Below are positions 28,202 through 37,934 of a DNA stretch of 64,000 nt, in pieces. The notes below the pieces were generated by a model. That model was given only the letters and a program-made list of their open reading frames with translations, was not told the DNA's origin and did no database searches. Numbering within the stretch: position 1 is the stretch's first letter; each line of letters opens with the position of its first letter. Position numbers and translations under genes: made by a program. Source of the stretch: Chitinophaga pinensis (lineage in GTDB: Bacteria > Bacteroidota > Bacteroidia > NS11-12g > UBA955); contig CAMBXL010000002.1 in the NCBI GenBank assembly GCA_945871905.1, positions 260,936 through 324,935 on the forward strand, in the 5' to 3' direction.

Positions 28202-30223
28202 TTATAATCTTTTTTTTAATTCTTCTATCTGATCTCTGTATTTTGCCGCCTCCAAAAAGTCCATATCCTTTGCCGCACGCATCATTGATTTCTCTGTTTC
28301 TTTTATGGCTTTTTGAATACTGTCCTTACTCATGTAGTCAAAAACTGGGTCGGCCGCTATTGAAAGCGATTCTTTTGTTTGGTCTGCATAATTAGAGAAT
28401 TCACCTTTCTTAGCATCTGCCACACTTGTTTGATCCATTATTTGTTCTATCGATTTAACAACGGTAGTAGGTGTAATTCCATGTTCCAAGTTATATTGAA
28501 TTTGTCTTTCCCTTCTTTTTTCTGTTACTTCAATGGTTTTTCTCATGCTTTCTGTCATTCTATCAGCATACATAATTACCTTTCCACGTTGGTTTCTGGC
28601 GGCCCTTCCTATGGTTTGAATCATACTCGTTTCACTTCTCAAAAAACCCTCTTTATCAGCATCAAGTATGGCTACAAAACTCACTTCGGGCAAGTCCAAT
28701 CCTTCTCTTAATAAATTAATCCCTATCAACACATCTATTTTCCCTAATCTCAAATCCCTCAATATTTCGACCCTATCCAAAGTCTTAATTTCACTGTGAA
28801 TGTATTGGCATTTTATTCCCAAATTACTCAGGTATTTCGCCAATTCTTCACTCATTCTTTTCGTTAATGTTGTTACCAAAACACGGTCTCCCATTTTTAC
28901 CCTTTCATCTATCTCGTCTAACAAATCGTCTACTTGATTGATACATGGCCTAACCTCAATAACAGGATCTAACAATCCTGTAGGTCTTATCACTTGTTCC
29001 ACTACAACACCCTCAGATTCTCGTACTTCATAGTCCGCAGGGGTCGCGCTTACATATATGACTTGATTTGTTAATTGGTTGAACTCTTCGAACTTTAATG
29101 GTCGGTTATCTAAAGCAGAAGGCAACCTAAACCCATACTCAACTAAGTTCATTTTTCTTGACCTATCACCACCATACATCGCTCTTATCTGTGGCATGCT
29201 AACGTGACTTTCATCCACCACCAAAAGAAAATCATCAGGAAAATAATCTAACAAGCAAAAGGGTCTATCTCCAGCCTGACGCCTGTCCATGTATCGACTG
29301 TAGTTTTCTATTCCACTACAATAGCCCAATTCTCGCATCATTTCCAAATCAAAATTCACTCTTTCCTCCAGCCTTTTGGCTTCTTGATGTTTGCCATTCT
29401 CTTTAAAATAATGAATTTGTTCCACTAAATCATCTTGAATTTCATATATGGCTTGGTTTAATCTTTCCTTCGGTGAAACATAAATATTAGCAGGGTATAT
29501 TGCAATGTGGTCGTGCTCTTGAATTGTAAGTCCTGTTTCTGGTTCAAAAGATTGGATTTCTTCAATATCGTTCCCAAAAAAACTAATGCGATAAGCAAAA
29601 TCATTGTACGCCAAAAACACATCAATGGTATCCCCTTTGACTCTAAAATTTCCTCTGTTAAAGTCTGCCGTTGTTCGACTGTACAAACTATCTACTAAGC
29701 GGTGTAAAAGGGCATTTCGGCTCATTTTCTCTCCCTTACTCAATCGAATAATACTCTCTTCGTAATCGTTAGGATTACCCGCACCATAAATACAACTTAC
29801 CGAAGCTACCACCACAATATCTCTTCTACCACTTAATAAAGTTGAAATAGTTTTTAACCTCATTTTCTCAATTTCTTGATTGATAGCTAAATCTTTTTCT
29901 ATGTAGGTATTAGTCGTAGGAATGAAAGCTTCTGGTTGGTAATAATCGTAATAACTTACAAAATATTCAACATCATTGTTTGGAAAAAACTGCCTGAATT
30001 CACCATATAATTGCGCCACTAATGTTTTATTGTGACTTAAAATGAGGGTTGGTTTCTGTACTTTTTCAATAACATTGGCAATTGTAAAGGTTTTACCACT
30101 CCCTGTAACTCCCAAAAGTGTTTGGGATTTTACACCCGACTCCAACCCTTGCACTAATTGTAAAATTGCTGTAGGTTGGTCGCCATTAGGCTCAAAAGGG
30201 GCTATTAATTGAAATCTTGACAA
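28202..30223 (-). CDS. uvrB: Excinuclease ABC subunit UvrB
   Basis: The 673-residue damage-verifying helicase of nucleotide excision repair. Walker A GVTGSGKTFTIANV lies near residue 40, the damage-probing beta-hairpin region with YYDYYQPEAF near residue 92, helicase motif II VVDESHVSM, motif VI QTIGRAARN, and a C-terminal UVR coiled coil that contacts UvrC. The start is a TTG (30223), supported by alignment of FEPNGDQPTAI with UvrB N-termini and by absence of a nearby ATG. A TATCTTTG -7 box ends 7 bases before it, so the message would be almost leaderless. Confidence 0.96.
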   Translation of the reverse strand: MSRFQLIAPFEPNGDQPTAILQLVQGLESGVKSQTLLGVTGSGKTFTIANVIEKVQKPTLILSHNKTLVAQLYGEFRQFFPNNDVEYFVSYYDYYQPEAFIPTTNTYIEKDLAINQEIEKMRLKTISTLLSGRRDIVVVASVSCIYGAGNPNDYEESIIRLSKGEKMSRNALLHRLVDSLYSRTTADFNRGNFRVKGDTIDVFLAYNDFAYRISFFGNDIEEIQSFEPETGLTIQEHDHIAIYPANIYVSPKERLNQAIYEIQDDLVEQIHYFKENGKHQEAKRLEERVNFDLEMMRELGYCSGIENYSRYMDRRQAGDRPFCLLDYFPDDFLLVVDESHVSMPQIRAMYGGDRSRKMNLVEYGFRLPSALDNRPLKFEEFNQLTNQVIYVSATPADYEVRESEGVVVEQVIRPTGLLDPVIEVRPCINQVDDLLDEIDERVKMGDRVLVTTLTKRMSEELAKYLSNLGIKCQYIHSEIKTLDRVEILRDLRLGKIDVLIGINLLREGLDLPEVSFVAILDADKEGFLRSETSMIQTIGRAARNQRGKVIMYADRMTESMRKTIEVTEKRRERQIQYNLEHGITPTTVVKSIEQIMDQTSVADAKKGEFSNYADQTKESLSIAADPVFDYMSKDSIQKAIKETEKSMMRAAKDMDFLEAAKYRDQIEELKKRL

Positions 30224-30230
30224 AGTTTCG

Positions 30231-30238
30231 CAAAGATA
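30231..30238 (-). promoter_or_regulatory. -7 box (TATCTTTG) of uvrB
   Basis: An exact TAnnTTTG match on the minus strand, ending 7 bases before the TTG start at 30223. No SD-like sequence can fit in the resulting leader. Confidence 0.5.
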
Positions 30239-30289
30239 GTGTTGAATTGACTTATTTAAGAAATCTATCTGTAATTAAAAGGTAAATAT

Positions 30290-30297
30290 TATCTTTG
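30290..30297 (+). promoter_or_regulatory. -7 box (TATCTTTG) of ung
   Basis: An exact consensus ending 5 bases before the ung ATG at 30303, predicting a leaderless transcript. It lies back-to-back with the uvrB -7 box, so the two repair genes have closely paired divergent promoters. Confidence 0.5.
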
Positions 30298-30302
30298 TAA
30301 TA

Positions 30303-30971
30303 ATGAAAACCGACAGTAATTGGGATGAAATTTTAAAAGATATTTTTGAAATGCCCTTTTATAAAGAGTTAGAAGTTTTCTTAAATACAGAAATCGCAAA
30401 TAAGCAAAGTATTTACCCACCATCTAATCAAATTTTCTCTGCATTTATAGCCACCTCATTAGAATCTGTTAAAGTCGTAATATTAGGTCAAGACCCATAC
30501 CACGGCGAGGGACAAGCGCATGGTTTAGCTTTTAGTGTTAACAAAAACCACAAAATTCCACCTTCATTAAAAAACATATACAAGGAACTAGGAACGGACC
30601 TTGGCATTGAATCACCAACACATGGCAATTTAGAAACTTGGGCACACAATGGTGTACTGCTTTTAAATGCCACTTTGAGCGTAAGAGCGAATGAAGCCGG
30701 AAGCCATCAAAGGAAAGGGTGGGAAGAATTTACCGATTATGTTATCAAAAAAATTTCTGACTTGCAAAAAAACTGTGTCTTTATTTTATGGGGAAATTAT
30801 GCCAAAAGCAAAAGTGTGTTAATTGATAGACACAAGCATTTAGTTCTAGAAGCGGCACACCCTTCGCCACTTTCGGCCCATCACGGTTTCTTTGGATGTA
30901 AGCACTTTTCTAAGTGTAATTCTTATCTTGTTGATAAAGGATTGCCCCCAATCGATTGGCAAATCAATTGA
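30303..30971 (+). CDS. ung: Uracil-DNA glycosylase, family 1
   Basis: A 222-residue base-excision enzyme removing uracil from DNA. The catalytic Asp is in GQDPYHGEGQAHGLAFSV (near residue 65), the LLLNATLSV motif contains the uracil-binding Asn, and HPSPLSAHHGFFGCKHFSKCN holds the catalytic His and Leu intercalation loop. Length is typical. It is divergent from uvrB with only 79 bases between starts. Confidence 0.96.
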   Translation: MKTDSNWDEILKDIFEMPFYKELEVFLNTEIANKQSIYPPSNQIFSAFIATSLESVKVVILGQDPYHGEGQAHGLAFSVNKNHKIPPSLKNIYKELGTDLGIESPTHGNLETWAHNGVLLLNATLSVRANEAGSHQRKGWEEFTDYVIKKISDLQKNCVFILWGNYAKSKSVLIDRHKHLVLEAAHPSPLSAHHGFFGCKHFSKCNSYLVDKGLPPIDWQIN

Positions 30972-30985
30972 AAACATTAGTTTTG
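30956..30985 (+). promoter_or_regulatory. Promoter of ftsE
   Basis: A -33 TTG (30956-30958) and -7 box TAGTTTTG (30978-30985) are 19 bases apart, a full match to the Bacteroidota pattern. The -33 lies inside the last codons of ung and the ATG is at 31019, leaving a 33-base stretch after the box. Confidence 0.6.
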
Positions 30986-31018
30986 TAATTCATCAAGACC
31001 ATTACACCTTCCAAAATT

Positions 31019-31714
31019 ATGTCATACGAAACCGTTATATCTTTAGAACATGCTGATATTTTTCAGGAAAAAAATCTTGTTTTACATCAGGTTGATTTTA
31101 AGCTAAACAAAGGTGAATTTGCTTATATTATTGGAAAAACAGGAAGTGGCAAAAGCTCTTTGTTAAAAACACTTTACGGTGAATTAAAACTAGAATTAGG
31201 AAAAGGTGAAATTGCTGGTTTTGACTTAATCAAACTTAAAAGAAGACAAATTCCTAAATTGAGAAGACGATTAGGTATCATCTTTCAAGATTTTCAACTT
31301 TTAACAGACCGTAATGCCAAAGACAATTTACTTTTTGTGTTAAAAGCAACGGGATGGACCAATAAAATGGAAATGTTTAAGCGTGTGGGTGAAGTGCTTA
31401 AAATTGTGGGATTAGAAACCAAAGATTATAAAATGCCTCATCAGCTTAGCGGTGGGGAACAACAACGTTTGGTTATTGCCCGAGCTCTTTTAAACAAACC
31501 TGAAATTATATTGGCCGATGAGCCTACAGGAAATTTAGACCCTGAAATTTCTAACGATATTGTTTCTTTACTTCAACTCATTGCCAAAGAGGAAGGCACT
31601 GCTGTTCTTATGGCAACCCACGAAATGCGTCTCTTGGAAGAATTTCCTGCTAGAGTTATTAAAGTGGAGCAAAATAAAGTGTACGACGATCCTAAATATA
31701 CAAATATAGCTTAA
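31019..31714 (+). CDS. ftsE: Cell-division ABC transporter ATP-binding protein FtsE
   Basis: A 231-residue ABC ATPase. Walker A IGKTGSGKSSLLKTL (near residue 40), Q-loop IFQDFQLL, signature LSGGEQQRLVIARALL, Walker B IILADEPTGNLDPE and the H-loop in MATHEMRLL are all intact. With FtsX it regulates peptidoglycan hydrolases at the septum. The FtsX-like permease is not adjacent but lies at 45551-46429, and an EnvC-like LytM protein at 59527-60798. Identification as FtsE rather than a LolD/MacB-type ATPase rests on overall similarity and the single-domain form. Confidence 0.82.
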   Translation: MSYETVISLEHADIFQEKNLVLHQVDFKLNKGEFAYIIGKTGSGKSSLLKTLYGELKLELGKGEIAGFDLIKLKRRQIPKLRRRLGIIFQDFQLLTDRNAKDNLLFVLKATGWTNKMEMFKRVGEVLKIVGLETKDYKMPHQLSGGEQQRLVIARALLNKPEIILADEPTGNLDPEISNDIVSLLQLIAKEEGTAVLMATHEMRLLEEFPARVIKVEQNKVYDDPKYTNIA

Positions 31715-32826
31715 ATAAGCGCTAGTATTGTTTGGGTATTGTATTCATTGTCAAAAGGCCCTTGCATTAATCCCTTTTTTCTTTCTGCTATAGCATCTTC
31801 ATCAAAGATTTTATTCCATAATAAATGGATTTCTTTAATCATTTCCTCGGCATTTTGAGTAACAATACAAGCTCGTTCCAAACCCGTGTTTTCTACCATT
31901 AACTTGTTGACCAAACAGAATTTACCAACAAACAAAGCATTCAATAATTTTAACTTGATACCTGTTCCCTGAAAGGTTGGCAATACATTAATATGTGCCT
32001 CTGATACTGCATTCATTATTTCTTCATTGTCCCAATTAGAAATTAATTGAATATGTGAATAGGGTTTACATGCATTGACAAGTTCGGGAGAAGGCTTGTT
32101 CCCTGCAATAATAACTGGATAACTGATTTTTGAAAAAACCTGATTTACCAAAAACAGTGCAGCATGATTGTTTTCGCCTACAGATAAATTTCCGTGATAC
32201 AAAAGAAATGATCCCTTTCCGGGTTTGATATTAATAGAATCGTTGGCATGGAATGCTGGTACAAGAACAGAATGCTGGTAATTTTTTTGTAAATACTCGT
32301 GGTCAGATGGTGAAATTGCCAAAATCTGTTGGGCATGTTTCAATACCTTTTCGTACTGTTTCAATAGGTCAGACTCATTCCTGAAAAAGTACTTTTTAAA
32401 AAAATTAGTTTCTATTAACTCCAAACTTTTGTAATAATCGTGCTCAACATTGTGATTACGAACTATTTTTATTCGATTTTTTAATTTTTTATGCGTTAAG
32501 AAATAGGTACAATGTATGCCTTCAAAAATAATGGGAAACGAATCCTTGCAAAGATTTTCAAGCAATTCATCATTACTACGGGTAGAAACAATATAGGGAA
32601 CATTACCAATAAAAGGATTCTTATACTTAGAACGTTTGTAATAATACACTTTATCGCACCACTCATTTAAAATAGCTTGCTGCTCTCTGCCATATTGAAA
32701 GCAATGTAAGGTAATAGAGACATTCAACTTTTTAAGCCATCTTAACTTGTGAAAAATATCAATAACACCTCCATAATCGGCTGGATAAGGCACATCAAAA
32801 GCAACAATATGTAAATGTTTCTGCAT
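31711..32826 (-). CDS. Glycosyltransferase, GT4-like
   Basis: A 371-residue GT-B-fold enzyme. The N-terminal domain begins IVAFDVPYPADYGGVID, and the C-terminal domain has SFLLYHGNLSVGENN and a nucleotide-sugar region at SEAHINVLPTFQGTGIKLKLLNAL, where the family's E-x7-E is partly altered. No signal peptide. It lies 5 bases downstream of a second glycosyltransferase and should act with it at the inner membrane in glycan or glycolipid assembly. Its stop shares TTAA with ftsE. Confidence 0.82.
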   Translation of the reverse strand: MQKHLHIVAFDVPYPADYGGVIDIFHKLRWLKKLNVSITLHCFQYGREQQAILNEWCDKVYYYKRSKYKNPFIGNVPYIVSTRSNDELLENLCKDSFPIIFEGIHCTYFLTHKKLKNRIKIVRNHNVEHDYYKSLELIETNFFKKYFFRNESDLLKQYEKVLKHAQQILAISPSDHEYLQKNYQHSVLVPAFHANDSINIKPGKGSFLLYHGNLSVGENNHAALFLVNQVFSKISYPVIIAGNKPSPELVNACKPYSHIQLISNWDNEEIMNAVSEAHINVLPTFQGTGIKLKLLNALFVGKFCLVNKLMVENTGLERACIVTQNAEEMIKEIHLLWNKIFDEDAIAERKKGLMQGPFDNEYNTQTILALI

Positions 32827-32831
32827 ATACT

Positions 32832-33938
32832 TTAATTAAACGGCTCAAACAATTCTTTCAATCGAACAGACTCCTGATTCCAATTCAATTTTTCTGCGGC
32901 AAATAAAGCATTTTCTTTCAATTTATTGTAATAAAATTCATCGGAATAACATCGTAAAAGGGTTTCTACTAACGCTTCTTTGGTATTCATAATGCAAATG
33001 CCACAACCATATTCAGTATTAAGGAATTCATATTCAGGCAAATGTGAGGAAATAGATGGAATACCCGCTTGGACATAATCGAAATATTTATTACTCAATG
33101 AATAATAATAACTAAGACTTTGGGCATCCAACAAATTATAACCAACAAAACATTTTGCGCTTATTATTTTAAGTTCATTAGGACTAAGTATTCCTTTAAA
33201 TTCCACATTTGTTAATTTTAATTTTTGTGCCAATTCTCTCAAAGTTGCACTTAAATCACCCTCGCCCACTAACAATAGTTTGAATTGAGGTAATTCTTTC
33301 ATTACCTCAATTAGCAATTCCAATTCCCTTCCTTTATTCAATGCCCCTTGGTATATAATCGTAGGGCTATGGAATGGAACAACTTTTGGTTCTTGATGAT
33401 AAAAAGGCACATTTCTTATCACAGAAAATGGTTTATTATAACGTAATTCAAGTGCCTTTGCCAATGAATTAGAAACTGTTATACATAACTTAGACCTTTT
33501 AACACCGGCAAGTGTTAAGCGGTGCCAAATCCATTTTTTTATTGACTTTCCTTGCAGTTCAGGCACCTCAGTAAAATACTCGTGCGCGTCGTACACCAAT
33601 GGTTTACCCTTAAGCATACTCAAACACAGCATCGCTGCCAAAGTATCCGAATCAACCGCATAAAAAATATCTATCTTTTTGAAAAGTAGTTTGAAAAACA
33701 ACAGAACATTGAACCACAAATAAAACAAAATACCCGAAGTAAATAATGGCTTAATGGCAAGTAAATCCATGTCTTTAAGTTCAGTGTTTTTAACAATATT
33801 TCCGTACTTAACAAACGGACGGTAAACTAGCAAAACATGAAAATTCATCTCTTTTAAAACAGAAGAAATACGTTGCATCCTCTGATCGGTGTAAAAATGA
33901 CCTGTAATAGCTATTGCTATTGTTTTTTGCTGTTCCAT
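32832..33938 (-). CDS. Glycosyltransferase, GT4-like
   Basis: A 368-residue GT-B-fold enzyme. The N-terminal ITGHFYTDQRMQRISSVLKEM is typical of a Bacteroidota glycosyltransferase subgroup, DAHEYFTEVPELQ lies mid-protein, and the C-terminal domain has IYQGALNKGRELELLIE and LLVGEGDL. I chose ATG 33938 (MEQQKTIA) over the TTG at 33947. Its start overlaps the end of recQ by 22 bases and the next glycosyltransferase begins 5 bases after it, giving a recQ-GT-GT transcription unit. Sugar specificity is unknown. Confidence 0.84.
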   Translation of the reverse strand: MEQQKTIAIAITGHFYTDQRMQRISSVLKEMNFHVLLVYRPFVKYGNIVKNTELKDMDLLAIKPLFTSGILFYLWFNVLLFFKLLFKKIDIFYAVDSDTLAAMLCLSMLKGKPLVYDAHEYFTEVPELQGKSIKKWIWHRLTLAGVKRSKLCITVSNSLAKALELRYNKPFSVIRNVPFYHQEPKVVPFHSPTIIYQGALNKGRELELLIEVMKELPQFKLLLVGEGDLSATLRELAQKLKLTNVEFKGILSPNELKIISAKCFVGYNLLDAQSLSYYYSLSNKYFDYVQAGIPSISSHLPEYEFLNTEYGCGICIMNTKEALVETLLRCYSDEFYYNKLKENALFAAEKLNWNQESVRLKELFEPFN

Positions 33939-35827
33939 TGTACCCAACCTTCCTTTGTTTTAATGATATATTGATAATCTTTGAGCCAACGCAATATTAA
34001 AACATAATTATCCAAATCGGTAATATTGGCCAATTTCATTAATTCATCTTCTTTAATATTGGAATTTGTTAAGCAAATAGATTTGATGATTTCAATGGTT
34101 TTTTGTGACACAAAATGCTCATTTAAACTTCTTTTATTTCTTAAACAAACGTCACAAATGCCACAATCTTTCGATTTTTTCTCACCAAAATATTGAACAA
34201 TAATACTGGTTCTGCATTCATTATTATTGTCTATGTATTGGTTTACTGCCAATAATTTTTCCTGATATCTTTCTCTTAATTTATTTATTTTCTCACTTGA
34301 CACATGAATACTTCTCAACCTATTTTCGAGTAATACCAATTGCGGCTGAGTGGTTTGAGGTATATAATCTATCAATTCGAGATCGTTGAATTTTAGCAAT
34401 TGTTCTTTCAACCACGATTCACTTTTTTTGAGTCTACGGGCAATTTCTGATTCATAGATATTGGTATAAAAATCGAACAATCCGCCATAAGAACGCAGCA
34501 ACATTTTAAAGATTACATCAACAGCAGTATGGTTTTGCTGCCATTCATTTAAGGTCTCATAATCGCACAAAATTTTTAATCGCGAAGGCAAATAAATGGA
34601 CTCTGTGGTTTGAAAATAAGCCTCGTTTTCTAGAATTTTAATGGCATTTAAAGTAAGCTGAGTCGATAATTTATTGGATGAACAAAAATCACTAATGTCA
34701 AAATCACAACTTATAAATTGACCTGAACCAACTGCAATTTTCAAATAATTGTGAATAGCTTCATACACCTGAATAATTTCCTCGGGCTTGGGATATTTTA
34801 CTGCAATAGTGCGTGCATCCTCCAAGCGGTCCGACTCATGAAAAAGCAGTATGCAATAAGACAAATTTCCATCTCTCCCTGCCCTACCCGCCTCTTGGTA
34901 ATAAGCCTCCAAGGTATCCGGTTTTTGTTCGTGAATCACAAATCTTACATCGGGTTTGTCTATACCCATACCAAAGGCATTGGTACAAACCATAATTCTG
35001 ATGTGTCCATGTTTCCATGCTTCTTGTTTTTTATTTCTGTCCAATGCAGGTAATCCAGCATGGTAGTAGTCGGTTTTCAGACCAATTTCATTCAAGTGCC
35101 TACTTATTTCTTCAGCTTTCCGTCTCGACTTGACATACACAAGGCCAGAACCTGCTAATTTTTGAGCAATTTTAAGAATTTCTTGAAGCTTATTTTCTGT
35201 TTTTCGAATAACGTAGGACAGGTTCGACCTAACAAAACTTTGCACAAAAACTTGGGCCTGTTTCAACTCTAATTTTAAAGCTATGTCAGACACTACATCT
35301 TTGGTTGCAGAAGCTGTTAAGGCTATAACTTTTAGCTGATTGAATCGACTTATAAATTCCGAAATTTCGAGATATGGCGGTCTAAAATCGTAACCCCATT
35401 GAGATATACAATGGGCCTCATCTATTGCCAATAAAGACACTTTAATATTGACGGCATAATCTATAAAATGCTTGCTTTTGAGTCGCTCGGGTGATACATA
35501 TAAAAACTTATATTTGCCATTGATACAGTTTTCGAGTTCAAACTCTATCTCCTTCCGTTTCATTCCGCTGTAAAGTGCAACAGCTTGAATGTCTCTCTTC
35601 ATCAAATTTTCTACTTGGTCTTTCATTAGGGCGATAAGGGGTGTTACCACCACACAAACCCCTTCTAACATAAGAGCCGGAACTTGGAAACACAAGGATT
35701 TTCCTCCACCCGTTGGCAATAATGCTATCGTTGGTTTTCCATCCAAAACTGACTGAACGATGTCTTTTTGTAACGGCCTAAATTGGTCATATCCAAAATA
35801 CTGTTTCAGTGTTTGTTCGGGAGTCAT
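33917..35827 (-). CDS. recQ: RecQ-family ATP-dependent DNA helicase
   Basis: A 636-residue 3'-5' helicase. Walker A LLPTGGGKSLCFQVPA, DEAH box AIDEAHCISQWGYDFRPPY, motif VI region HEQKPDTLEAYYQEAGRAGRDG, and a RecQ zinc site with CGICDVC near residue 535. There is no recognisable HRDC domain; the protein ends soon after the winged-helix region. It is therefore the shorter RecQ type; Bacteroidota often also carry a longer HRDC form elsewhere. A full -33/-7 promoter precedes it. Confidence 0.93.
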   Translation of the reverse strand: MTPEQTLKQYFGYDQFRPLQKDIVQSVLDGKPTIALLPTGGGKSLCFQVPALMLEGVCVVVTPLIALMKDQVENLMKRDIQAVALYSGMKRKEIEFELENCINGKYKFLYVSPERLKSKHFIDYAVNIKVSLLAIDEAHCISQWGYDFRPPYLEISEFISRFNQLKVIALTASATKDVVSDIALKLELKQAQVFVQSFVRSNLSYVIRKTENKLQEILKIAQKLAGSGLVYVKSRRKAEEISRHLNEIGLKTDYYHAGLPALDRNKKQEAWKHGHIRIMVCTNAFGMGIDKPDVRFVIHEQKPDTLEAYYQEAGRAGRDGNLSYCILLFHESDRLEDARTIAVKYPKPEEIIQVYEAIHNYLKIAVGSGQFISCDFDISDFCSSNKLSTQLTLNAIKILENEAYFQTTESIYLPSRLKILCDYETLNEWQQNHTAVDVIFKMLLRSYGGLFDFYTNIYESEIARRLKKSESWLKEQLLKFNDLELIDYIPQTTQPQLVLLENRLRSIHVSSEKINKLRERYQEKLLAVNQYIDNNNECRTSIIVQYFGEKKSKDCGICDVCLRNKRSLNEHFVSQKTIEIIKSICLTNSNIKEDELMKLANITDLDNYVLILRWLKDYQYIIKTKEGWVQWNSKKQ

Positions 35828-35840
35828 TGTAAAATTTGCT

Positions 35841-35870
35841 CAAATTTAGTTTTTTTTGCTAATCCTACAA
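35841..35870 (-). promoter_or_regulatory. Promoter of the recQ-glycosyltransferase unit
   Basis: On the minus strand a -33 TTG (35870-35868) is followed after 19 bases by TAAATTTG (35848-35841), a full match to the Bacteroidota promoter pattern. The recQ ATG (35827) lies 13 bases beyond, so the leader would be only a few bases long. Confidence 0.65.
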
Positions 35871-35956
35871 CACCGATAAATACGAATAAATGGGAGAATT
35901 GAAAATTTAATTCTTCTAAAATACAGAGTTTGAAAAATGTTGAAACTAGAACTTCC

Positions 35957-37186
35957 TTATGCCGCTTTCGTATCCAAATCAGCCAATTTGCTCACTACCA
36001 TGTCTGCGGTAATAGTTACTTCTTTGTCGCTTTTTGATGGCGCTTCATACATCACATCGAGCATTAATTTTTCGCAAATGGTTCTTAATCCTCTTGCGCC
36101 TAGTTTGAACTCAACCGCTTTGCTCACAATTAATTCAATGGCTTTTTTATCGAAATGTAATTTAATACCTTCTATTTCCATCAATTTAACGTATTGTTTA
36201 ATTAATGCGTTTTTCGGCTTAATTAAGATGTTTTTAAGTGCTTCCCTGTCTAGCGGTTGTAAGAAAGTAATCATTGGCATTCTTCCAATAATTTCGGGAA
36301 TTAATCCAAAACTTCTTAAATCAGAAGGCGCAACTTGTTCTATTAATTCGAGCGAAGCATTGGATTGTTGTGCGCTATTAAAACCTATCGCATTGGTATT
36401 TAATCTTTTTGCAATTATCTTGTCAATACCACTGAAAGCACCTCCACAAATAAAGAGAATGTTTTTAGTGTCTATTTTTACAAATTTTTGGTCAGGATGT
36501 TTACGTCCCCCTTCAGGTGCAATGTTAGCGATAGTGCCTTCTAAAAGCTTCAGTAACCCCTGCTGAACACCTTCTCCACTTACATCTCTACTGATAGAAG
36601 GATTATCTCCTTTACGCGCTATTTTATCAATTTCATCAATATATACAATCCCTCTTTGAGTCGCATCGACATCGTAATCGCTGGCTTGGTATAATCTAGA
36701 AATAACACTTTCTACATCTTCGCCCACATATCCTGCTTCTGTTAATACAGTTGCATCGGCAATACAAAAGGGAACTTTCAGTATTTTAGCTAGGGTTCTA
36801 ACCAATAATGTTTTTCCGGTACCTGTTTCACCAACCATCAAAACATTCGATTTCTCTATTTCTGTATCGTCATCCCCTTGGTAATTCAATAAACGCTTGT
36901 AATGGTTGTAGATAGATACAGAAAGTACTTTTTTGGCTTGTTCCTGACCAATTACATATTCATCCAAGTGCTTTTTGATATCAGCAGGTTTTAGTAAATT
37001 GATTTTAAAATCAGGGTCTGATTTTTTCTTTTTGTTTTGACCACCCAATTCAACCTCTACTATTTTTGAAGCTTGTTCCACACAAGCATCACAAATATTG
37101 GCCTCAATACCAGAAATCAACATGTTCGATTCCTCCTTAGGCTTGCCGCAGAAAGAACAAAAACTAGAGGTTTTTTTACTCGCCAT
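35957..37186 (-). CDS. clpX: ATP-dependent Clp protease ATP-binding subunit ClpX
   Basis: A 409-residue AAA+ unfoldase that feeds ClpP. The N-terminal zinc-binding domain has CSFCGKP and CDACVEQ; Walker A is [15 protein letters not shown], Walker B is [13 protein letters not shown], a pore-type GYVGEDVE loop follows Walker A, and sensor 2 lies in [12 protein letters not shown]. The IGF-type ClpP-docking loop is expected between Walker B and sensor 2 but was not pinned down. Its start overlaps the clpP stop by one base, giving tight translational coupling. Confidence 0.97.
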   Translation of the reverse strand: MASKKTSSFCSFCGKPKEESNMLISGIEANICDACVEQASKIVEVELGGQNKKKKSDPDFKINLLKPADIKKHLDEYVIGQEQAKKVLSVSIYNHYKRLLNYQGDDDTEIEKSNVLMVGETGTGKTLLVRTLAKILKVPFCIADATVLTEAGYVGEDVESVISRLYQASDYDVDATQRGIVYIDEIDKIARKGDNPSISRDVSGEGVQQGLLKLLEGTIANIAPEGGRKHPDQKFVKIDTKNILFICGGAFSGIDKIIAKRLNTNAIGFNSAQQSNASLELIEQVAPSDLRSFGLIPEIIGRMPMITFLQPLDREALKNILIKPKNALIKQYVKLMEIEGIKLHFDKKAIELIVSKAVEFKLGARGLRTICEKLMLDVMYEAPSKSDKEVTITADMVVSKLADLDTKAA

Positions 37187-37881
37187 TATTTTTTATTGAT
37201 GTTATTTGTCAAAACTTCATCCACCATACCGTATGCTTTCGCTTCTTCTGAAGTCATCCAATAATCTCTATCACTGTCTTTTTCTACTTTCTCGAAAGGT
37301 TGACCACTATGGTGTGCAATAATGTCATACAATTCTTTTTTTAATTTAGAAATTTCGCGGTAGGTAATTTCAATTTCAGAGGCCTGCCCTTGCGCACCGC
37401 CTAGTGGTTGATGTATCATTACTCTACTGTGTTTCAAAGCAGTTCTTTTGCCATGAGCACCTGCACACATCAATACGGCACCCATACTTGCTGCCATTCC
37501 TGTACATATTGTCGCTATGTCACTTGAAATATATTGCATGGTGTCATAAATACCCAAACCAGCATACACACTTCCACCTGGGCTGTTTATGTAAATTTGA
37601 ATGTCTCTATTTGGATTAGTGCTTTCCAAAAATAACAACTGACCCATTACGATATTGGCAACTTCGTCATTGATACCTACTCCAAGGAAAATGATTCTAT
37701 CCATCATTAATCTTGAAAAAATATCCATTGCCGCAATGTTCAACGGTCTTTCTTCAATAATATTAGGGGTTAAATTAGTGATATTGTGAGGAGTAGCACT
37801 ATGTATGTAACGGTCTACCATCAAACTGTTTAAACCTAAATGTTTAGTCGCGTATTTTTGAAATTCTTTACCTTGGTCCAT
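37186..37881 (-). CDS. clpP: ATP-dependent Clp protease proteolytic subunit ClpP
   Basis: A 231-residue serine protease. The triad is Ser in CTGMAASMGAVLM, His in MIHQPLGGAQGQASE, and Asp in the DRDYWMTSEEA segment. NSPGGSVYAGLGIYDTM forms part of the substrate groove. An N-terminal stretch of about 30 residues precedes the core and includes the processed region. It lies in tig-clpP-clpX order, as in many bacteria, but a terminator separates it from tig; a TAAGTTTG -7 box precedes it by 45 bases. Confidence 0.97.
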   Translation of the reverse strand: MDQGKEFQKYATKHLGLNSLMVDRYIHSATPHNITNLTPNIIEERPLNIAAMDIFSRLMMDRIIFLGVGINDEVANIVMGQLLFLESTNPNRDIQIYINSPGGSVYAGLGIYDTMQYISSDIATICTGMAASMGAVLMCAGAHGKRTALKHSRVMIHQPLGGAQGQASEIEITYREISKLKKELYDIIAHHSGQPFEKVEKDSDRDYWMTSEEAKAYGMVDEVLTNNINKK

Positions 37882-37926
37882 AATATTATATTAAACAACA
37901 ATATTAATGCAAATTTTGTTTTATGC

Positions 37927-37934
37927 CAAACTTA
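37927..37934 (-). promoter_or_regulatory. -7 box (TAAGTTTG) of clpP-clpX
   Basis: An exact consensus on the minus strand, 45 bases upstream of the clpP ATG. It is part of the duplicated 14-mer; no -33 TTG lies at normal spacing. Confidence 0.4.

Noticed and set aside
35937-36566. Open frame of about 209 codons antisense to clpX
   Set aside because: It lies wholly opposite a strongly conserved clpX sequence and has no signal, motif or promoter; it mirrors clpX codon structure.
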